DNA of 64,000 nt, taken from NCBI GenBank assembly GCA_017464285.1, contig JAFUDT010000006.1:119159-183158 (forward strand), in the 5' to 3' direction. Positions 52,744-62,629 of the stretch are shown piece after piece. Position 1 is the stretch's first letter; the number at the start of each line of letters is the position of its first letter. Below the pieces are notes generated by a model that was given only the letters and a program-made list of their open reading frames with translations, was not told the DNA's origin and did no database searches. The position numbers and the translations under genes were made by a program. This stretch comes from Bacteroidales bacterium. Its GTDB lineage: Bacteria > Bacteroidota > Bacteroidia > Bacteroidales > UBA1402.

Positions 52744-53562
52744 ATGAAAAAGTTTATTGCTCTTTTCACTCTGTTGAGTTTCCTGAGTTTCGGTATCTTT
52801 GCTCAAGAAACTGTTGTCCCCGCTGAAGGACAGGAAGAAACAGTTGTTGCCGATTCTGCAGCTGTTGTCCAGGAAGATGCTGTAGCTGAAGATGCTGCAG
52901 CTGAGGAAGGCCCGATTGGCGGCATTTACAAATCCCTTAAAATCAAATTCATCGAAGGTTCGGCCGGCTTCATGAGCTGCGTTGCCTTGGCATTGGTGCT
53001 GGGTCTGGCATTCTGCATTGAACGTATTCTTTATCTGAATATGTCTTCTGTTGATGTCAAGGTTTTGCTTGCCAAGATTGAAAAAGCCCTTCTGGAAGAA
53101 AAGGATGTTGAGAAGGCAATGAACATCTGCAAAAATACCCGCGGCCCGGTAGCCTCCATCTTCTATCAGGGTATCAGCCGTCTCGATCAGGGTGTTGAAG
53201 TGGCTGAAAAGTCAATCATTTCCTATGGCGGCGTACAGACAGGTCTGATGGAACGCAACTTCCCCTGGATTTCTCTGTTCATCGCCATCTCCCCGTCTTT
53301 GGGTTTCTTGGGAACGGTTATCGGTATGATCCAGGCCTTCGATAAGATCCAGCAGGTGGGCGATATCAGCCCGACGGTTGTTGCCGGCGGTATGAAGGTC
53401 GCTCTGATTACGACCGTGTTCGGTCTGATTTCCGCTATGATTCTGCAGATATTCTTCAACTACATTCTGTCGAAAGTGGATTCCATTGTCGGCGACATGG
53501 AGGATTCCTCTATTTCCCTGCTTGACATCTTTGCCAAGATGGACATCGCCCAGAATAAATAA
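52744..53562 (+). CDS. exbB: MotA/TolQ/ExbB proton channel family protein
   Basis: The 272-residue protein has an N-terminal signal-like helix (MKKFIALFTLLSFLSFGIFA) and an Ala/Glu/Val-rich acidic segment (about 22-55). Three membrane helices typical of ExbB/TolQ follow at about 78-98, 175-200 and 215-240. The conserved channel region is WISLFIAISPSLGFLGTVIGMI, seen in two parts, followed by VAGGMKVALITTVFGL. Such proteins form the pentameric proton channel that powers TonB. ATG 52744 is chosen over a TTG two codons earlier. It heads the exbB-membrane protein-exbD-exbD operon. Confidence 0.93.
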   Translation: MKKFIALFTLLSFLSFGIFAQETVVPAEGQEETVVADSAAVVQEDAVAEDAAAEEGPIGGIYKSLKIKFIEGSAGFMSCVALALVLGLAFCIERILYLNMSSVDVKVLLAKIEKALLEEKDVEKAMNICKNTRGPVASIFYQGISRLDQGVEVAEKSIISYGGVQTGLMERNFPWISLFIAISPSLGFLGTVIGMIQAFDKIQQVGDISPTVVAGGMKVALITTVFGLISAMILQIFFNYILSKVDSIVGDMEDSSISLLDIFAKMDIAQNK

Positions 53563-53589
53563 GTAACGAACGTCAGTAAACATACCGCT

Positions 53590-54072
53590 ATGTCTAAATT
53601 AACTAGCCTCCTTCCCAAGATTGTGCTGTGGATACTCATGGTAGTTTCCGTAGCCGCTTTTGCGATGGTCTTTGCGGGAGGCAGCGTAGATCCGACAGCT
53701 GAATACCTCGAACCGGTCTATACCGATGTCCTGTTGTATTGGATTGTCGTCATCGTTGCCATCGCCTTGATTATCACGCTGGGATTCGCCTTGGTACAGC
53801 TGGTAAAGACTTTTATCAAGAGTCCTTTGGCTGCCATTCAGTCGCTTGTGGGTCCGCTGTTGCTGATTGCTCTTCTGCTGTTCGGCTACTTCGGCATGAC
53901 AGGCTTCCACTTCCTTACCAACGATGATATCCCGGCATTTGACGGTATTATTTCGACGGGCGTCAACCAGTTGTCGAACATGTGCATGCTGGGAATCGGG
54001 GTCCTTGCCGTTGTTGCCATCCTGCTCATCATCTTCTCCAGTCTGTTCAAAGCCAAAGTAAAAGACGCTTAA
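53590..54072 (+). CDS. Small four-helix membrane protein of the exb operon
   Basis: The 160-residue protein has four membrane segments at about 8-30, 48-72, 85-103 and 130-150, joined by short loops with few charges. It has no known motif. It lies between exbB and the first exbD with gaps of 27 and 15 nt, so it is very likely a partner or assembly factor of the energy-transducing complex. A small membrane protein at this position is, to my knowledge, common in Bacteroidales exb clusters. Function unproven. Confidence 0.85.
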   Translation: MSKLTSLLPKIVLWILMVVSVAAFAMVFAGGSVDPTAEYLEPVYTDVLLYWIVVIVAIALIITLGFALVQLVKTFIKSPLAAIQSLVGPLLLIALLLFGYFGMTGFHFLTNDDIPAFDGIISTGVNQLSNMCMLGIGVLAVVAILLIIFSSLFKAKVKDA

Positions 54073-54087
54073 TCAATTACTTGAACT

Positions 54088-54651
54088 ATGGGAAATAAAA
54101 AATTACCACAACCGAATACCAGTTCTACAGCGGACATTGCGTTTCTGTTGTTGATTTTCTTCCTGCTGACCACTACGATGGACACCGACACGGGTATTAC
54201 CCGTCGTCTGCCCCCGCCTGTGGATGAGGATGTGGAACAGAAGGTCGAGGAACGCAATACTTTGGTTGTATTGGTAAGCTACGATAACCGCATCATGTGC
54301 GAAGGTCGGGAAATCGAGCTTTGGGAGCTGAAGGACATTGCCAAGGAATTCATCGAGAATCCCAACAACAGTGCCAAGTTGCCCAAAAAGGTGCCCGTCA
54401 CCATCGACTTTTTCGGTGAAGTGGAGATTACCAAGCCGCATGTGATATCCCTGCAGAACGACCGTGCGACCAAGTACTGGCGATATATGGATGTGCAGAA
54501 TGAACTCATCGCCGCTTACAACGAGCTTCGAGATGAACTTTCGCTGCGCACTTTCGGCAAGGCCTATGCCGATTTGGACGAGCCTCATCAGAAGGCAGTC
54601 GCTGCCTATTATCCACAGAAAATCTCTGAAGCAGAACCCAAGACTTATTAA
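54088..54651 (+). CDS. exbD: ExbD/TolR family protein (first copy)
   Basis: The 187-residue protein has a single N-terminal membrane helix within NTSSTADIAFLLLIFFLLTT, where the Asp of TADIAF is the conserved proton-carrying residue. A Pro-rich segment (RRLPPPVDEDVE) and a periplasmic domain of about 130 residues follow. ExbD couples proton flow to TonB movement. This copy is longer than the second and has a divergent C-terminal extension (about 140-187). Confidence 0.92.
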   Translation: MGNKKLPQPNTSSTADIAFLLLIFFLLTTTMDTDTGITRRLPPPVDEDVEQKVEERNTLVVLVSYDNRIMCEGREIELWELKDIAKEFIENPNNSAKLPKKVPVTIDFFGEVEITKPHVISLQNDRATKYWRYMDVQNELIAAYNELRDELSLRTFGKAYADLDEPHQKAVAAYYPQKISEAEPKTY

Positions 54652-54662
54652 ACTGGAAAGCT

Positions 54663-55139
54663 ATGTCTAAATTCAAGAAATCCAAGAATGACGGTGTTCC
54701 TGAGTTGAACATGTCTTCCCTGTCTGATATTGTCTTCATGTTCCTGTTCTTCTTCATGTCTGTTACCACCATGAAGGAAGTTGACCTCAAGGTGGTTGTG
54801 GACGTCCCCCAGGCTACGGAAATATCCAAGCTGGAGAAGAAGTCGCTCGTAACCTACATCTATATCGGCAAGCCTAATCAGCAGAACCGCGCGAGGATGG
54901 GTTCGGAGACCCGTATCCAGCTCAACGATCGTTTTGCCGAAGTCGATGAAATCCAGGATTACATTGCTCAGGAAAAGGGTAGCATGAAGGAAGAGGACCA
55001 GCCCTTCATGACTGTTTCTCTGAAGATTGACAAGGATACTCAGATGGGTATTGTCAACGATGTGAAGCAGGCTCTGCGTAAGGCTTATGCCTTGAAGATC
55101 AACTATTCCTCGAAAAGACGTGACAATACAGCCCAATAG
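54663..55139 (+). CDS. exbD: ExbD/TolR family protein (second copy)
   Basis: The 158-residue protein has the membrane helix MSSLSDIVFMFLFFFMSVTT with the conserved Asp in LSDIVF. Its periplasmic domain has a C-terminal VSLKIDKDTQMGIVNDVKQALRKA, the usual ExbD motif. With the first copy it may form a heterodimer in the ExbB pore. It ends the operon and is followed by a strong terminator. Confidence 0.92.
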   Translation: MSKFKKSKNDGVPELNMSSLSDIVFMFLFFFMSVTTMKEVDLKVVVDVPQATEISKLEKKSLVTYIYIGKPNQQNRARMGSETRIQLNDRFAEVDEIQDYIAQEKGSMKEEDQPFMTVSLKIDKDTQMGIVNDVKQALRKAYALKINYSSKRRDNTAQ

Positions 55140-55164
55140 GCTGCCAGTCTGTTTAACCTGATAG

Positions 55165-55199
55165 AGCGGTGACAGTCGTAATGTCTGTCACCGCTTTTG
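55165..55199 (+). terminator. Strong intrinsic terminator of the exb operon
   Basis: AGCGGTGACAG (55165-55175) pairs perfectly with CTGTCACCGCT (55185-55195) around a 9-nt loop, followed by TTTG. It lies 26 nt after the second exbD stop. Confidence 0.85.
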
Positions 55200-55275
55200 T
55201 ATTCCTTTTGGCCGGGTGCTTGAAAAATAGTAAATTCGCGCCCGTCAAGGGGTGGGTTATCTACCCTTGCAGTCT

Positions 55276-57279
55276 ATGGTCTCTGTCGAAAAAATTACGG
55301 TCGAATTTGGCGGTTTCCGCCTGTTGGATGAGGTGTCCTTCGTGATAAACCCCAAGGATCGTATTGCCTTGACCGGCCGAAACGGCGCCGGTAAATCGAC
55401 CTTGCTGAAAATCATTGCCGGCCGACAACAACCCACTTCCGGCACGGTGAGTATGCCTCGCGGCTTTACTGTCGGCTATCTGCCGCAGATATTGGAGACC
55501 GTGGACCGTTATACTGTTTTTCAGGAAGTCGAGCAGGCTTTTGCAGGTCTCTTTCGGCTGCAGGCACAGATTGCCTCGATTGGGCAGGAACTCTCCGATC
55601 GAAATGATTACGACAGTCCGGATTATCAGTCGCTTATTGACCATTTGAACCAGCTCAATGACCAGCTGCTCATGGCTGGGATCAACGATTATCGGGCCGA
55701 AATCGAGAAGACTCTGCTGGGCCTGGGCTTTGAACGCTCTGACTTTGACCGGCCGACCGGAGAATTCAGCGGAGGTTGGCGTATGCGTATCGAGCTGGCC
55801 AAAGTATTGTTGCACAAACCTGATATCCTCTTGCTTGACGAGCCAACCAACCATTTGGATATTGAATCTATACAATGGTTCGAAAATTTCCTCATACAGA
55901 ATGCCCGTGCCGTATTGTTGGTGTCCCATGACAAGGCATTCCTGGACAATGTGTGTCCGCGGACGGCCGAAATTTCCCTGGGTAAGCTCTACGATTACAA
56001 AGTGTCCTATTCCCAGTTCGTGGCACTGCGTCGCGAACGTCGCGAGCAGCAGCTCCGGACTTATGAGAACCAGCAGAAAATGATTCAGGATACGGAGGCT
56101 TTTATCGAGCGTTTCCGCTACAAGGCCACCAAGGCCGTCCAGGTGCAGTCGCGCATTAAGCAGCTGGAAAAACTCCAGCGTATTGAGATAGACGAGGAAG
56201 ATACATCGGTCATGAACTTACGCTTTCCCAAGGCTCCCCATTCAGGCTCCTATCCTGTCATTATTGAAAACCTCAAGAAGGCTTATGGCGACCATACGGT
56301 GATTCAGGAGGTGAACATGACTGTCCGTCGCGGCGAAAAGGTGGCCTTTGTCGGCCGTAACGGCGAAGGTAAGTCCACCCTGGTCCGGTGTATTTTGGGA
56401 GAAATTCCCTATGAGGGCAGACTACAGTTGGGCCATCAGGTCAAGATTGCCTATTACGCCCAGAATCAGCCTTTGCTGCTCGACGAGAACCTCACCGTGC
56501 TTGAGACCATCGACCGTGTGGCCGTGGGGGATATCCGCACCAGAATACGTGACATACTGGGAGCTTTCATGTTTGGCGGTGAGGCCTCCGATAAGAAGGT
56601 AAAAGTCCTTTCCGGCGGAGAACGCAGCCGTCTGGCCATGATACGTCTGTTGCTCGAACCGGCCAACCTGCTCATCCTTGACGAACCGACCAATCATCTG
56701 GATATCCGTTCCAAGGAAGTTCTCAAGCAGGCCATTCAGGAGTTCGACGGGACAGTCATCATCGTTTCGCACGACCGGGATTTTCTGGACGGACTGGTCG
56801 AAAAGGTCTATGAGTTCGGTCACGGTCATGTTTGCGAACATCTGGGCGGTATCAGGGAATTCCTCGAGCGTAAACAGATGGACAGTCTTCGGGAAATAGA
56901 GCGCCGGGGAAAAATGACAGTCGCCACAACGGTTGCAGCCTCCGACAATTCAAGGGGAAACCCATCTGAAAGTCAGCAGCTTTCCAAGGATGAACCAGCC
57001 AAGCCAATGACCGTCATGAGCTATCAGGAGCGCAAGGAATACCAGAAGCAGTTGCGCAAGTTGCAGCAACAGCTGACCAAAACCGAAGAGGAAGTGGCTG
57101 CCTGTGAAGAGGCCCTTGCTCAGTGTGAGGCCCTTCTGAATACTCCGGACGGCGCTGCCGATGCCGGTCTGCACGAACAATATGCTACCAGGCGCAAGGC
57201 TCTGGATACGGCCATGAGCTATTGGGAACAGGCTGCTTCGCAACTGGATAGCTTCAGCCAACGTCATATATCGTCATAA
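55276..57279 (+). CDS. ABC-F family ATP-binding protein
   Basis: The 667-residue protein has two ABC ATPase domains and no membrane part. Domain 1 has Walker A GRNGAGKST at 34-42, signature FSGGWRMRI and Walker B LLLDEPTNHLD. Domain 2 has GRNGEGKST, LSGGERSRL and LILDEPTNHLD. The linker between them (about 250-310) is the ribosome-reaching helical arm, and a C-terminal coiled coil (about 585-660) resembles Uup. ABC-F proteins act on the ribosome in translation or antibiotic protection; this one is probably a housekeeping type. The ATG at 55276 is preferred to a GTG at 55252. Confidence 0.93.
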   Translation: MVSVEKITVEFGGFRLLDEVSFVINPKDRIALTGRNGAGKSTLLKIIAGRQQPTSGTVSMPRGFTVGYLPQILETVDRYTVFQEVEQAFAGLFRLQAQIASIGQELSDRNDYDSPDYQSLIDHLNQLNDQLLMAGINDYRAEIEKTLLGLGFERSDFDRPTGEFSGGWRMRIELAKVLLHKPDILLLDEPTNHLDIESIQWFENFLIQNARAVLLVSHDKAFLDNVCPRTAEISLGKLYDYKVSYSQFVALRRERREQQLRTYENQQKMIQDTEAFIERFRYKATKAVQVQSRIKQLEKLQRIEIDEEDTSVMNLRFPKAPHSGSYPVIIENLKKAYGDHTVIQEVNMTVRRGEKVAFVGRNGEGKSTLVRCILGEIPYEGRLQLGHQVKIAYYAQNQPLLLDENLTVLETIDRVAVGDIRTRIRDILGAFMFGGEASDKKVKVLSGGERSRLAMIRLLLEPANLLILDEPTNHLDIRSKEVLKQAIQEFDGTVIIVSHDRDFLDGLVEKVYEFGHGHVCEHLGGIREFLERKQMDSLREIERRGKMTVATTVAASDNSRGNPSESQQLSKDEPAKPMTVMSYQERKEYQKQLRKLQQQLTKTEEEVAACEEALAQCEALLNTPDGAADAGLHEQYATRRKALDTAMSYWEQAASQLDSFSQRHISS

Positions 57280-57312
57280 TAATTCTATCAGTAACAATCA
57301 TAAATCAGTAAA

Positions 57313-59346
57313 ATGAAAAAGTATCTATTGCTCAGTTTAGTTATTCTCATGGCTATGAGCGCTTGTAACAACAAGAAAATGAAACCTGTAACAGAAAACG
57401 GCCTGAATCAGGCCTGGATGGATGCCACCTGTGATCCCCGTCAGGATTTCTACCAGTATGCCACCGGCGGCTGGCAGAAACTTTTTCCGCTGCCGGCCGA
57501 ATACGGCCGTTACGGTAGTTTTGACCAGTTGAGCGAAAATGTGCAGAAACAGCTCAAAGACTTGGTCGATACTTTGGGAGTGGCTACCTATGAGCGTGGT
57601 AGTGTCGAACAGAAGATTTCCGATCTTTACAAACAGGTAATGGACAGTGTGCGGCTGAATGCCGAGGGTACGACACCTCTTGCCAAGGATCTGCTTGCCG
57701 TCAAGGCCCTGCGTAACAAGCAGGAAGCCTTGTCATGCATGGTAGAAATGAACAAGCGGGGATCCGATCCTCTGTTTTCGCTCTATGTCGGTGCCGATGA
57801 CATGAACTCCGAGATGAATATCCTGCAAACTTACCAAGGCGGTCTGGGAATGGGCGACCGCGACTATTACCTCAAAGACGATGCCCGTAACAGGGATATT
57901 CGTGTCAGGTATGCCGATCATCTCATCAAGATGTTCACACTGGCAGGTTATCAGCCTTCGGAAGCCAAGACGGCCTCGGCCGATGTCATGGCCTTGGAAA
58001 CCCGTCTGGCCAAAGCTTCCTTTTCGCGTGTCGAACTGAGAGACCCCTATAAGAATTATCATAAGATGAGCATCCGTCAGCTCTCTGAGATGGCCCCTGA
58101 GTTTGACTGGACGGGCTATTTCGAGGCTCTGGGCGTGCATGCAGATTCGATCAATGTCTCTCAGGACGGATTCATCCGGGAGGCCGCCAAGGCCTTTGCC
58201 GAAACACCTATGCCTGCCTTGCGCAACTACCTGGCCTGGAACCTGATTAACGGTGCTGCCGATTGTCTGGGCGATGTCATGGCCGAGCAAAACTTTGAGT
58301 TCTACGGCCGTGTCATGTCGGGCCGTGAGCAGATGCAGCCCCGCTGGAAGAGAGCAGTCGGTGTGCTGAACGGTTCCCTGGGCGAGGCTCTGGGCATTGC
58401 CTATGTCAACAAATACTTTCCGCCGCAGGCCAAGGAACGTATGCTGGAACTGGTCGGCAACCTGCAGGAAAGCTTGGGCGAGCGTATCGACCAGCTCGCG
58501 TGGATGAGTGACGAGACCAAAGCCCGCGCTCACGAAAAACTGGCCTCTTTCCGTGTCAAAATCGGCTATCCCGACAAATGGAAAGATTATTCATCCCTGC
58601 AGATTGATCCTAAGATGTCTTTGTATGAAAACATGAAGCAGGTGGGAACTTTCTACTTCCAGGACAATATCTCCAAGATCGGCCAGCCTGTAGATCGTGA
58701 CGAGTGGCTGATGCGTCCCCAGACGGTAAATGCCTACTACAATCCGACGACCAACGAAATCTGCTTCCCGGCCGGCATCCTGCAGCCTCCTTTCTTCTTC
58801 CAGGGAGGTGATGACGCTGTCAATTACGGTGCCATCGGTGTGGTAATCGGCCACGAAATGACTCACGGCTTCGATGACCAGGGCTGCCAGTACGACAGCC
58901 GCGGCAATCTGTCCAACTGGTGGACCGAGGACGATGCCCGTCAGTTTGCTGAGCGAACCGATGTGTTGCGCAAGTATTTCGACAACATCGAAGTCCTGCC
59001 CGGCCTCCACGCCAACGGCTCCCTCACCCTGGGTGAGAACATTGCCGACCACGGCGGTCTGCAGGTGGCCTATAACGCCTTGCAGAAAACACCTCAGGCC
59101 AAGCAGCAGGTCGCTATCGACGGCTTTACTCCGGCTCAGCGTTTCTTCATTGCCTATGCTCATGTCTGGGCCGGCAATATCCGCGAGCAGGAAATTGTCC
59201 GCCGCACCAACGAGGATCCCCATGCGCTGGGTATGTGGCGTGTCAACGGCACGCTGCCTCATATCAGTGCGTTTGCCGAGGCTTTCAATTTGCAGCCGGG
59301 CGATGCTATGTATCTGCCCGTCGAGGAGCGTGTCTCCATTTGGTAA
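57313..59346 (+). CDS. M13 family zinc metallopeptidase, PepO-type lipoprotein
   Basis: The 677-residue protein has a lipoprotein signal (MKKYLLLSLVILMAMSAC, Cys18) and the neprilysin fold. The active site shows NAYYNPTTNEICFPAGIL, the zinc motif GHEMTHGFDDQG with H514, E515 and H518, and the third ligand E575 in LGENIADHGG. The C-terminus ends in RVSIW, close to the usual CxxW end of M13 enzymes. It would cleave peptides in the periplasm or at the cell surface. In P. gingivalis, PepO has been linked to processing of host peptides. It is followed by queA after 8 nt. Confidence 0.95.
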   Translation: MKKYLLLSLVILMAMSACNNKKMKPVTENGLNQAWMDATCDPRQDFYQYATGGWQKLFPLPAEYGRYGSFDQLSENVQKQLKDLVDTLGVATYERGSVEQKISDLYKQVMDSVRLNAEGTTPLAKDLLAVKALRNKQEALSCMVEMNKRGSDPLFSLYVGADDMNSEMNILQTYQGGLGMGDRDYYLKDDARNRDIRVRYADHLIKMFTLAGYQPSEAKTASADVMALETRLAKASFSRVELRDPYKNYHKMSIRQLSEMAPEFDWTGYFEALGVHADSINVSQDGFIREAAKAFAETPMPALRNYLAWNLINGAADCLGDVMAEQNFEFYGRVMSGREQMQPRWKRAVGVLNGSLGEALGIAYVNKYFPPQAKERMLELVGNLQESLGERIDQLAWMSDETKARAHEKLASFRVKIGYPDKWKDYSSLQIDPKMSLYENMKQVGTFYFQDNISKIGQPVDRDEWLMRPQTVNAYYNPTTNEICFPAGILQPPFFFQGGDDAVNYGAIGVVIGHEMTHGFDDQGCQYDSRGNLSNWWTEDDARQFAERTDVLRKYFDNIEVLPGLHANGSLTLGENIADHGGLQVAYNALQKTPQAKQQVAIDGFTPAQRFFIAYAHVWAGNIREQEIVRRTNEDPHALGMWRVNGTLPHISAFAEAFNLQPGDAMYLPVEERVSIW

Positions 59347-59354
59347 TTGACTGA

Positions 59355-60608
59355 ATGATGAGCCTGCTTTCCCGAGTCAAGGAGATATCTATAGAAGACT
59401 ATTCCTACGATCTGCCGGATGAGCGTATCGCCAAGTATCCGGCAGATCCCAGGGATGCTTCACGTTTGCTGCTCTATCGGAGCGGCGACATCAGTTCTTT
59501 GCGTTTCTATCGCCTGCCTGATTGTCTCCCTGACGACACCATGCTCGTTTACAACAATACCCGGGTCATTCATGCCCGCCTTTTCTTCTATAAGGAGAGC
59601 GGTGCCCGCGTAGAGATTTTCTGTCTCGAGCCCATGGCTCCGGCTGACTATGCCCGTAATTTTCAGGCCCGGGGCTGCTGCGAGTGGCAGTGTCTGGTGG
59701 GCAATCTGAAAAAATGGAAGAGCGGCATGCTCCTACAGAGACTCAAAGTCGGTGACCGTCCTTGTACGTTGCTGGCCGAGCACCTCGGCAGCCACGACAA
59801 AGCTCAGCATATCCGTTTCAGTTGGGAGCCGGCCGATCTGGCCTTCGGAGACTTGCTCGAGGCGGCCGGGCAGATCCCCATTCCTCCCTACCTGAACCGG
59901 GAATCGGAGAAAAGCGACGAGACCACTTATCAGACCATCTATTCCCGCATAGAAGGCTCGGTGGCAGCACCGACTGCCGGATTGCACTTCACGCCTGAGG
60001 TCCTTGCTGCCATCGACAAAAAGGGCATTCCACGCCGGGAAGTGACGCTGCATGTGAGTGCCTCTACCTTCCAGCCTGTCAAGTCGGCTCAGATGGAGGG
60101 GCATCCTATGCACGTCGAGTTTATCTCTGTGGAGCGGACCCTCATCGAAGACTTACTCCATATAGGCCGAAGTGTGACGGCCGTCGGCACTACCTCGGTG
60201 CGTACGCTGGAGAGCCTCTACTGGTTTGGTGTGCATCTGTTGGAAGAGGCTGCCGAGCCTAATTCTGAACCTGTGGCCGAGGAAACCGAAGACTGGGTGC
60301 TGGATCAATGGTATCCTTATGAAGACCATGAGGATTTCCCGGTTCGGACGGCCCTGCAGGCACTGCTCGACTGGATGGACGACCGAGGACAGGCAGCCTT
60401 CCATGGCTCGACCCGTCTGTTGATCGCTCCCGGCTACCGTTTCCGGATTGTAAGGGCCATGCTGACCAATTTCCATCAGCCCAAGAGTACGCTGCTGTTG
60501 TTGGTGTCGGCCTTTGTCGGCGATGACTGGCGGCGGATTTACCGCTATGCCCTAGACAATGGTTACCGTTTCCTGAGTTATGGCGACAGCTCCCTGTTGC
60601 AGCCCTGA
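59355..60608 (+). CDS. queA: S-adenosylmethionine:tRNA ribosyltransferase-isomerase, QueA family
   Basis: QueA adds the cyclopentene ring precursor to the queuosine base in tRNA, using SAM as ribosyl donor. The 417-residue protein has YDLPDERIAKYPADPRDASRLL (two parts), DTMLVYNNTRVIHARL, GQIPIPPYLNR, the signature GSVAAPTAGLHFTPEVL and LLIAPGYRFRIV, and ends with the Bacteroidota-type YGDSSLL. It is longer than E. coli QueA (356 residues), with an extra segment around 285-330, as in the Bacteroidota form. Whether this form has the canonical activity is untested as far as I know. Either of two tandem ATGs (59355, 59358) may start it. Confidence 0.88.
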   Translation: MMSLLSRVKEISIEDYSYDLPDERIAKYPADPRDASRLLLYRSGDISSLRFYRLPDCLPDDTMLVYNNTRVIHARLFFYKESGARVEIFCLEPMAPADYARNFQARGCCEWQCLVGNLKKWKSGMLLQRLKVGDRPCTLLAEHLGSHDKAQHIRFSWEPADLAFGDLLEAAGQIPIPPYLNRESEKSDETTYQTIYSRIEGSVAAPTAGLHFTPEVLAAIDKKGIPRREVTLHVSASTFQPVKSAQMEGHPMHVEFISVERTLIEDLLHIGRSVTAVGTTSVRTLESLYWFGVHLLEEAAEPNSEPVAEETEDWVLDQWYPYEDHEDFPVRTALQALLDWMDDRGQAAFHGSTRLLIAPGYRFRIVRAMLTNFHQPKSTLLLLVSAFVGDDWRRIYRYALDNGYRFLSYGDSSLLQP

Positions 60609-60650
60609 GCCATTCTTGCAATAAAAACGGCATCCGGCCGTTATATATCC

Positions 60651-62627
60651 ATGAGACAGTCGATCGGATATTTGTTCCTGTTGAGCCTGCTGACACTGGT
60701 TTCCTGTTCGGTGACCAAGGATATCCGCAAAGCGGACAAGCATTACGGTTACGGTGAATACACCGAAGCGGCTGGCATCTATGCCAAGGCCTACCGGCGT
60801 ATCCAGTCCTCGGACAAGGCCCTGCGTGCCCAGGTGGCTTACCGCCAGGCTGAGTGCTACCGGCTCTGCAATCAGCCTGTCAAAGCTGAAAATGCCTATG
60901 TCAAGGCCATCCGTTATAAGTATCCGAGTGACACGGTCTATCTGCGCTATGCCGAGACCTTGCACAAAAATGGCAAATACAAGCCTGCCATTACCAACTA
61001 CGGAGTCTTTCTCGATGAGCATCCCGATGATGTCGTGGCCCTGAACGGCCTTTTTGCCTGTCTGAAAATCGAAGAGTGGAAAGCTTCAGCTCCCCCTTTC
61101 CAGGTGCGTAAATCCGACAAGCTCAATCTCAAACGCGGCAATTTCTGTCCTATCCTCTTGCCTCGGGAGTACCAGACTGTGTTTTTTTCTTCTTCGGCCA
61201 CCTTGAAGGAAGGAACCAAGCCCAGTAAGATCACGGGGCTGCCCGACAATGATTTCTATGTCTCCAAGCTGACGCAGTTCGGTACCTGGGAGAAGCCTCT
61301 TCCTGTCGAAGGCCCTATCAATACGGAGTTTGACGAAGGCACCGGCTGTTTCGACCCGGAAGGCAAGATGTTGTATTTCACCCGTTGTGTCACCAAGGCA
61401 GGCGAGGAGGGAGCCTCCTCTCAGGCCAATATTTTCCGCTCGGTACGTTCCGGCGAGCAGTGGAGTGAGCCTGAACTGCTGCCCCTGAGCCTGGATACGA
61501 CCATATTGTTCGCCCATCCGGCCCTTTCACCCGACGGGCGATACCTTTACTATGTCTCAGACATGCAGGGCGGCTATGGAGGTAAGGATATCTGGCGTTC
61601 GGAAATGTCTGGCAAGAGTTTCGGAGCCCCGGAGAACCTTGGCCCTGAAATCAACACTCCGGGAGACGAGATGTTTCCCTATTTCCGGGACAATGGGGAA
61701 TTTTACTTTTCTTCGAACGGATTGCCGGGGCTGGGCGGCCTGGATATCTTCAAGGCTGTCTGGCAGGTGGAGGATTCCACTTGGAACGTGGTCAATATGC
61801 TGGGGCTGAACTCCAATGCCGACGATTTCGGTATAGCGTTCTTCGGCAAGGAGGAGCGAGGCTTGTTTTCGTCCAACCGTAGGGAGGCCAAAGGCATTGA
61901 CAAAATCTATGAGTTCGGTCAGGCTGGCCGTAGGGTCGAAGTCAGCGGCTATGTGACCGACCGTCAGGGAGAGCCGATCCCCGATGCGGTCATCCGTATT
62001 GTCAACGACAACGGTACCAACACCAAGATAAAAGCCCGCAAGGACGGTTCCTACAGTCACGAAATCGAAAAGTCGGCCCAGTACGTGATGCTAGGCACCT
62101 GCCGTGGCTACCTGAATTATTCCAATCAGTTCTATTCCAAGGACAAGGATACATCCTACGTGATGGATTTCATCCTCACCTCCCTGCATCTGCCTGTCCG
62201 TATCGAGAATATTTTCTTTGAGTTTGACCGCTGGCAGCTGATGCCCGAGTCGGCTCCGGCTTTGGAAGAACTTGTCAAGCTGCTCAATGACAATCCCCAC
62301 GTTACCATTGAAATAGGAGCTCATACCGACCGTAAGGGCACTGACGAATATAACGAGACACTTTCCGGGCGTCGGGCCCAGTCTGTGGTCAGTTACCTGA
62401 TCGGTATGGGCATTGAAAAAGAACGTCTCAAGGCCCAGGGCTATGGTAAAACCAAGCCGACCAAGGTCACCCGGGAAATGGTTGAGCATTATCCTTTCTT
62501 AAAAGAAGGCGATATTTTGGACGAAAAATATATAGAATCATTACCTTTGCAAAGACAGGAGATTTGCGATCAGATCAATCGTCGCTGCGAATTCAAAGTA
62601 TTGAAAACCACCTATAAACTATTCTAA
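60651..62627 (+). CDS. porE: OmpA family lipoprotein with TPR, propeller and CRD domains (PorE-like, type IX secretion)
   Basis: The 658-residue product has a lipoprotein signal (lipobox LVSC, Cys19). TPR repeats follow at about 25-140 ([18 protein letters not shown]). A WD40/PD40 beta-propeller spans about 165-425 ([47 protein letters not shown]). A carboxypeptidase-regulatory-like domain lies at about 430-510 ([20 protein letters not shown]). The C-terminal OmpA peptidoglycan-binding domain lies at about 535-625 ([28 protein letters not shown]). This domain order is that of P. gingivalis PorE, which anchors the T9SS to peptidoglycan. Related OmpA proteins with partial architectures exist, so orthology should be tested. 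thyA follows after 2 nt. Confidence 0.85.
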   Translation: MRQSIGYLFLLSLLTLVSCSVTKDIRKADKHYGYGEYTEAAGIYAKAYRRIQSSDKALRAQVAYRQAECYRLCNQPVKAENAYVKAIRYKYPSDTVYLRYAETLHKNGKYKPAITNYGVFLDEHPDDVVALNGLFACLKIEEWKASAPPFQVRKSDKLNLKRGNFCPILLPREYQTVFFSSSATLKEGTKPSKITGLPDNDFYVSKLTQFGTWEKPLPVEGPINTEFDEGTGCFDPEGKMLYFTRCVTKAGEEGASSQANIFRSVRSGEQWSEPELLPLSLDTTILFAHPALSPDGRYLYYVSDMQGGYGGKDIWRSEMSGKSFGAPENLGPEINTPGDEMFPYFRDNGEFYFSSNGLPGLGGLDIFKAVWQVEDSTWNVVNMLGLNSNADDFGIAFFGKEERGLFSSNRREAKGIDKIYEFGQAGRRVEVSGYVTDRQGEPIPDAVIRIVNDNGTNTKIKARKDGSYSHEIEKSAQYVMLGTCRGYLNYSNQFYSKDKDTSYVMDFILTSLHLPVRIENIFFEFDRWQLMPESAPALEELVKLLNDNPHVTIEIGAHTDRKGTDEYNETLSGRRAQSVVSYLIGMGIEKERLKAQGYGKTKPTKVTREMVEHYPFLKEGDILDEKYIESLPLQRQEICDQINRRCEFKVLKTTYKLF

Positions 62628-62629
62628 GT

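Noticed and set aside
52596..52826. 76-codon frame over the tRNA
   Set aside because: It is a reading of tRNA-Ser and the start of exbB in a wrong frame.
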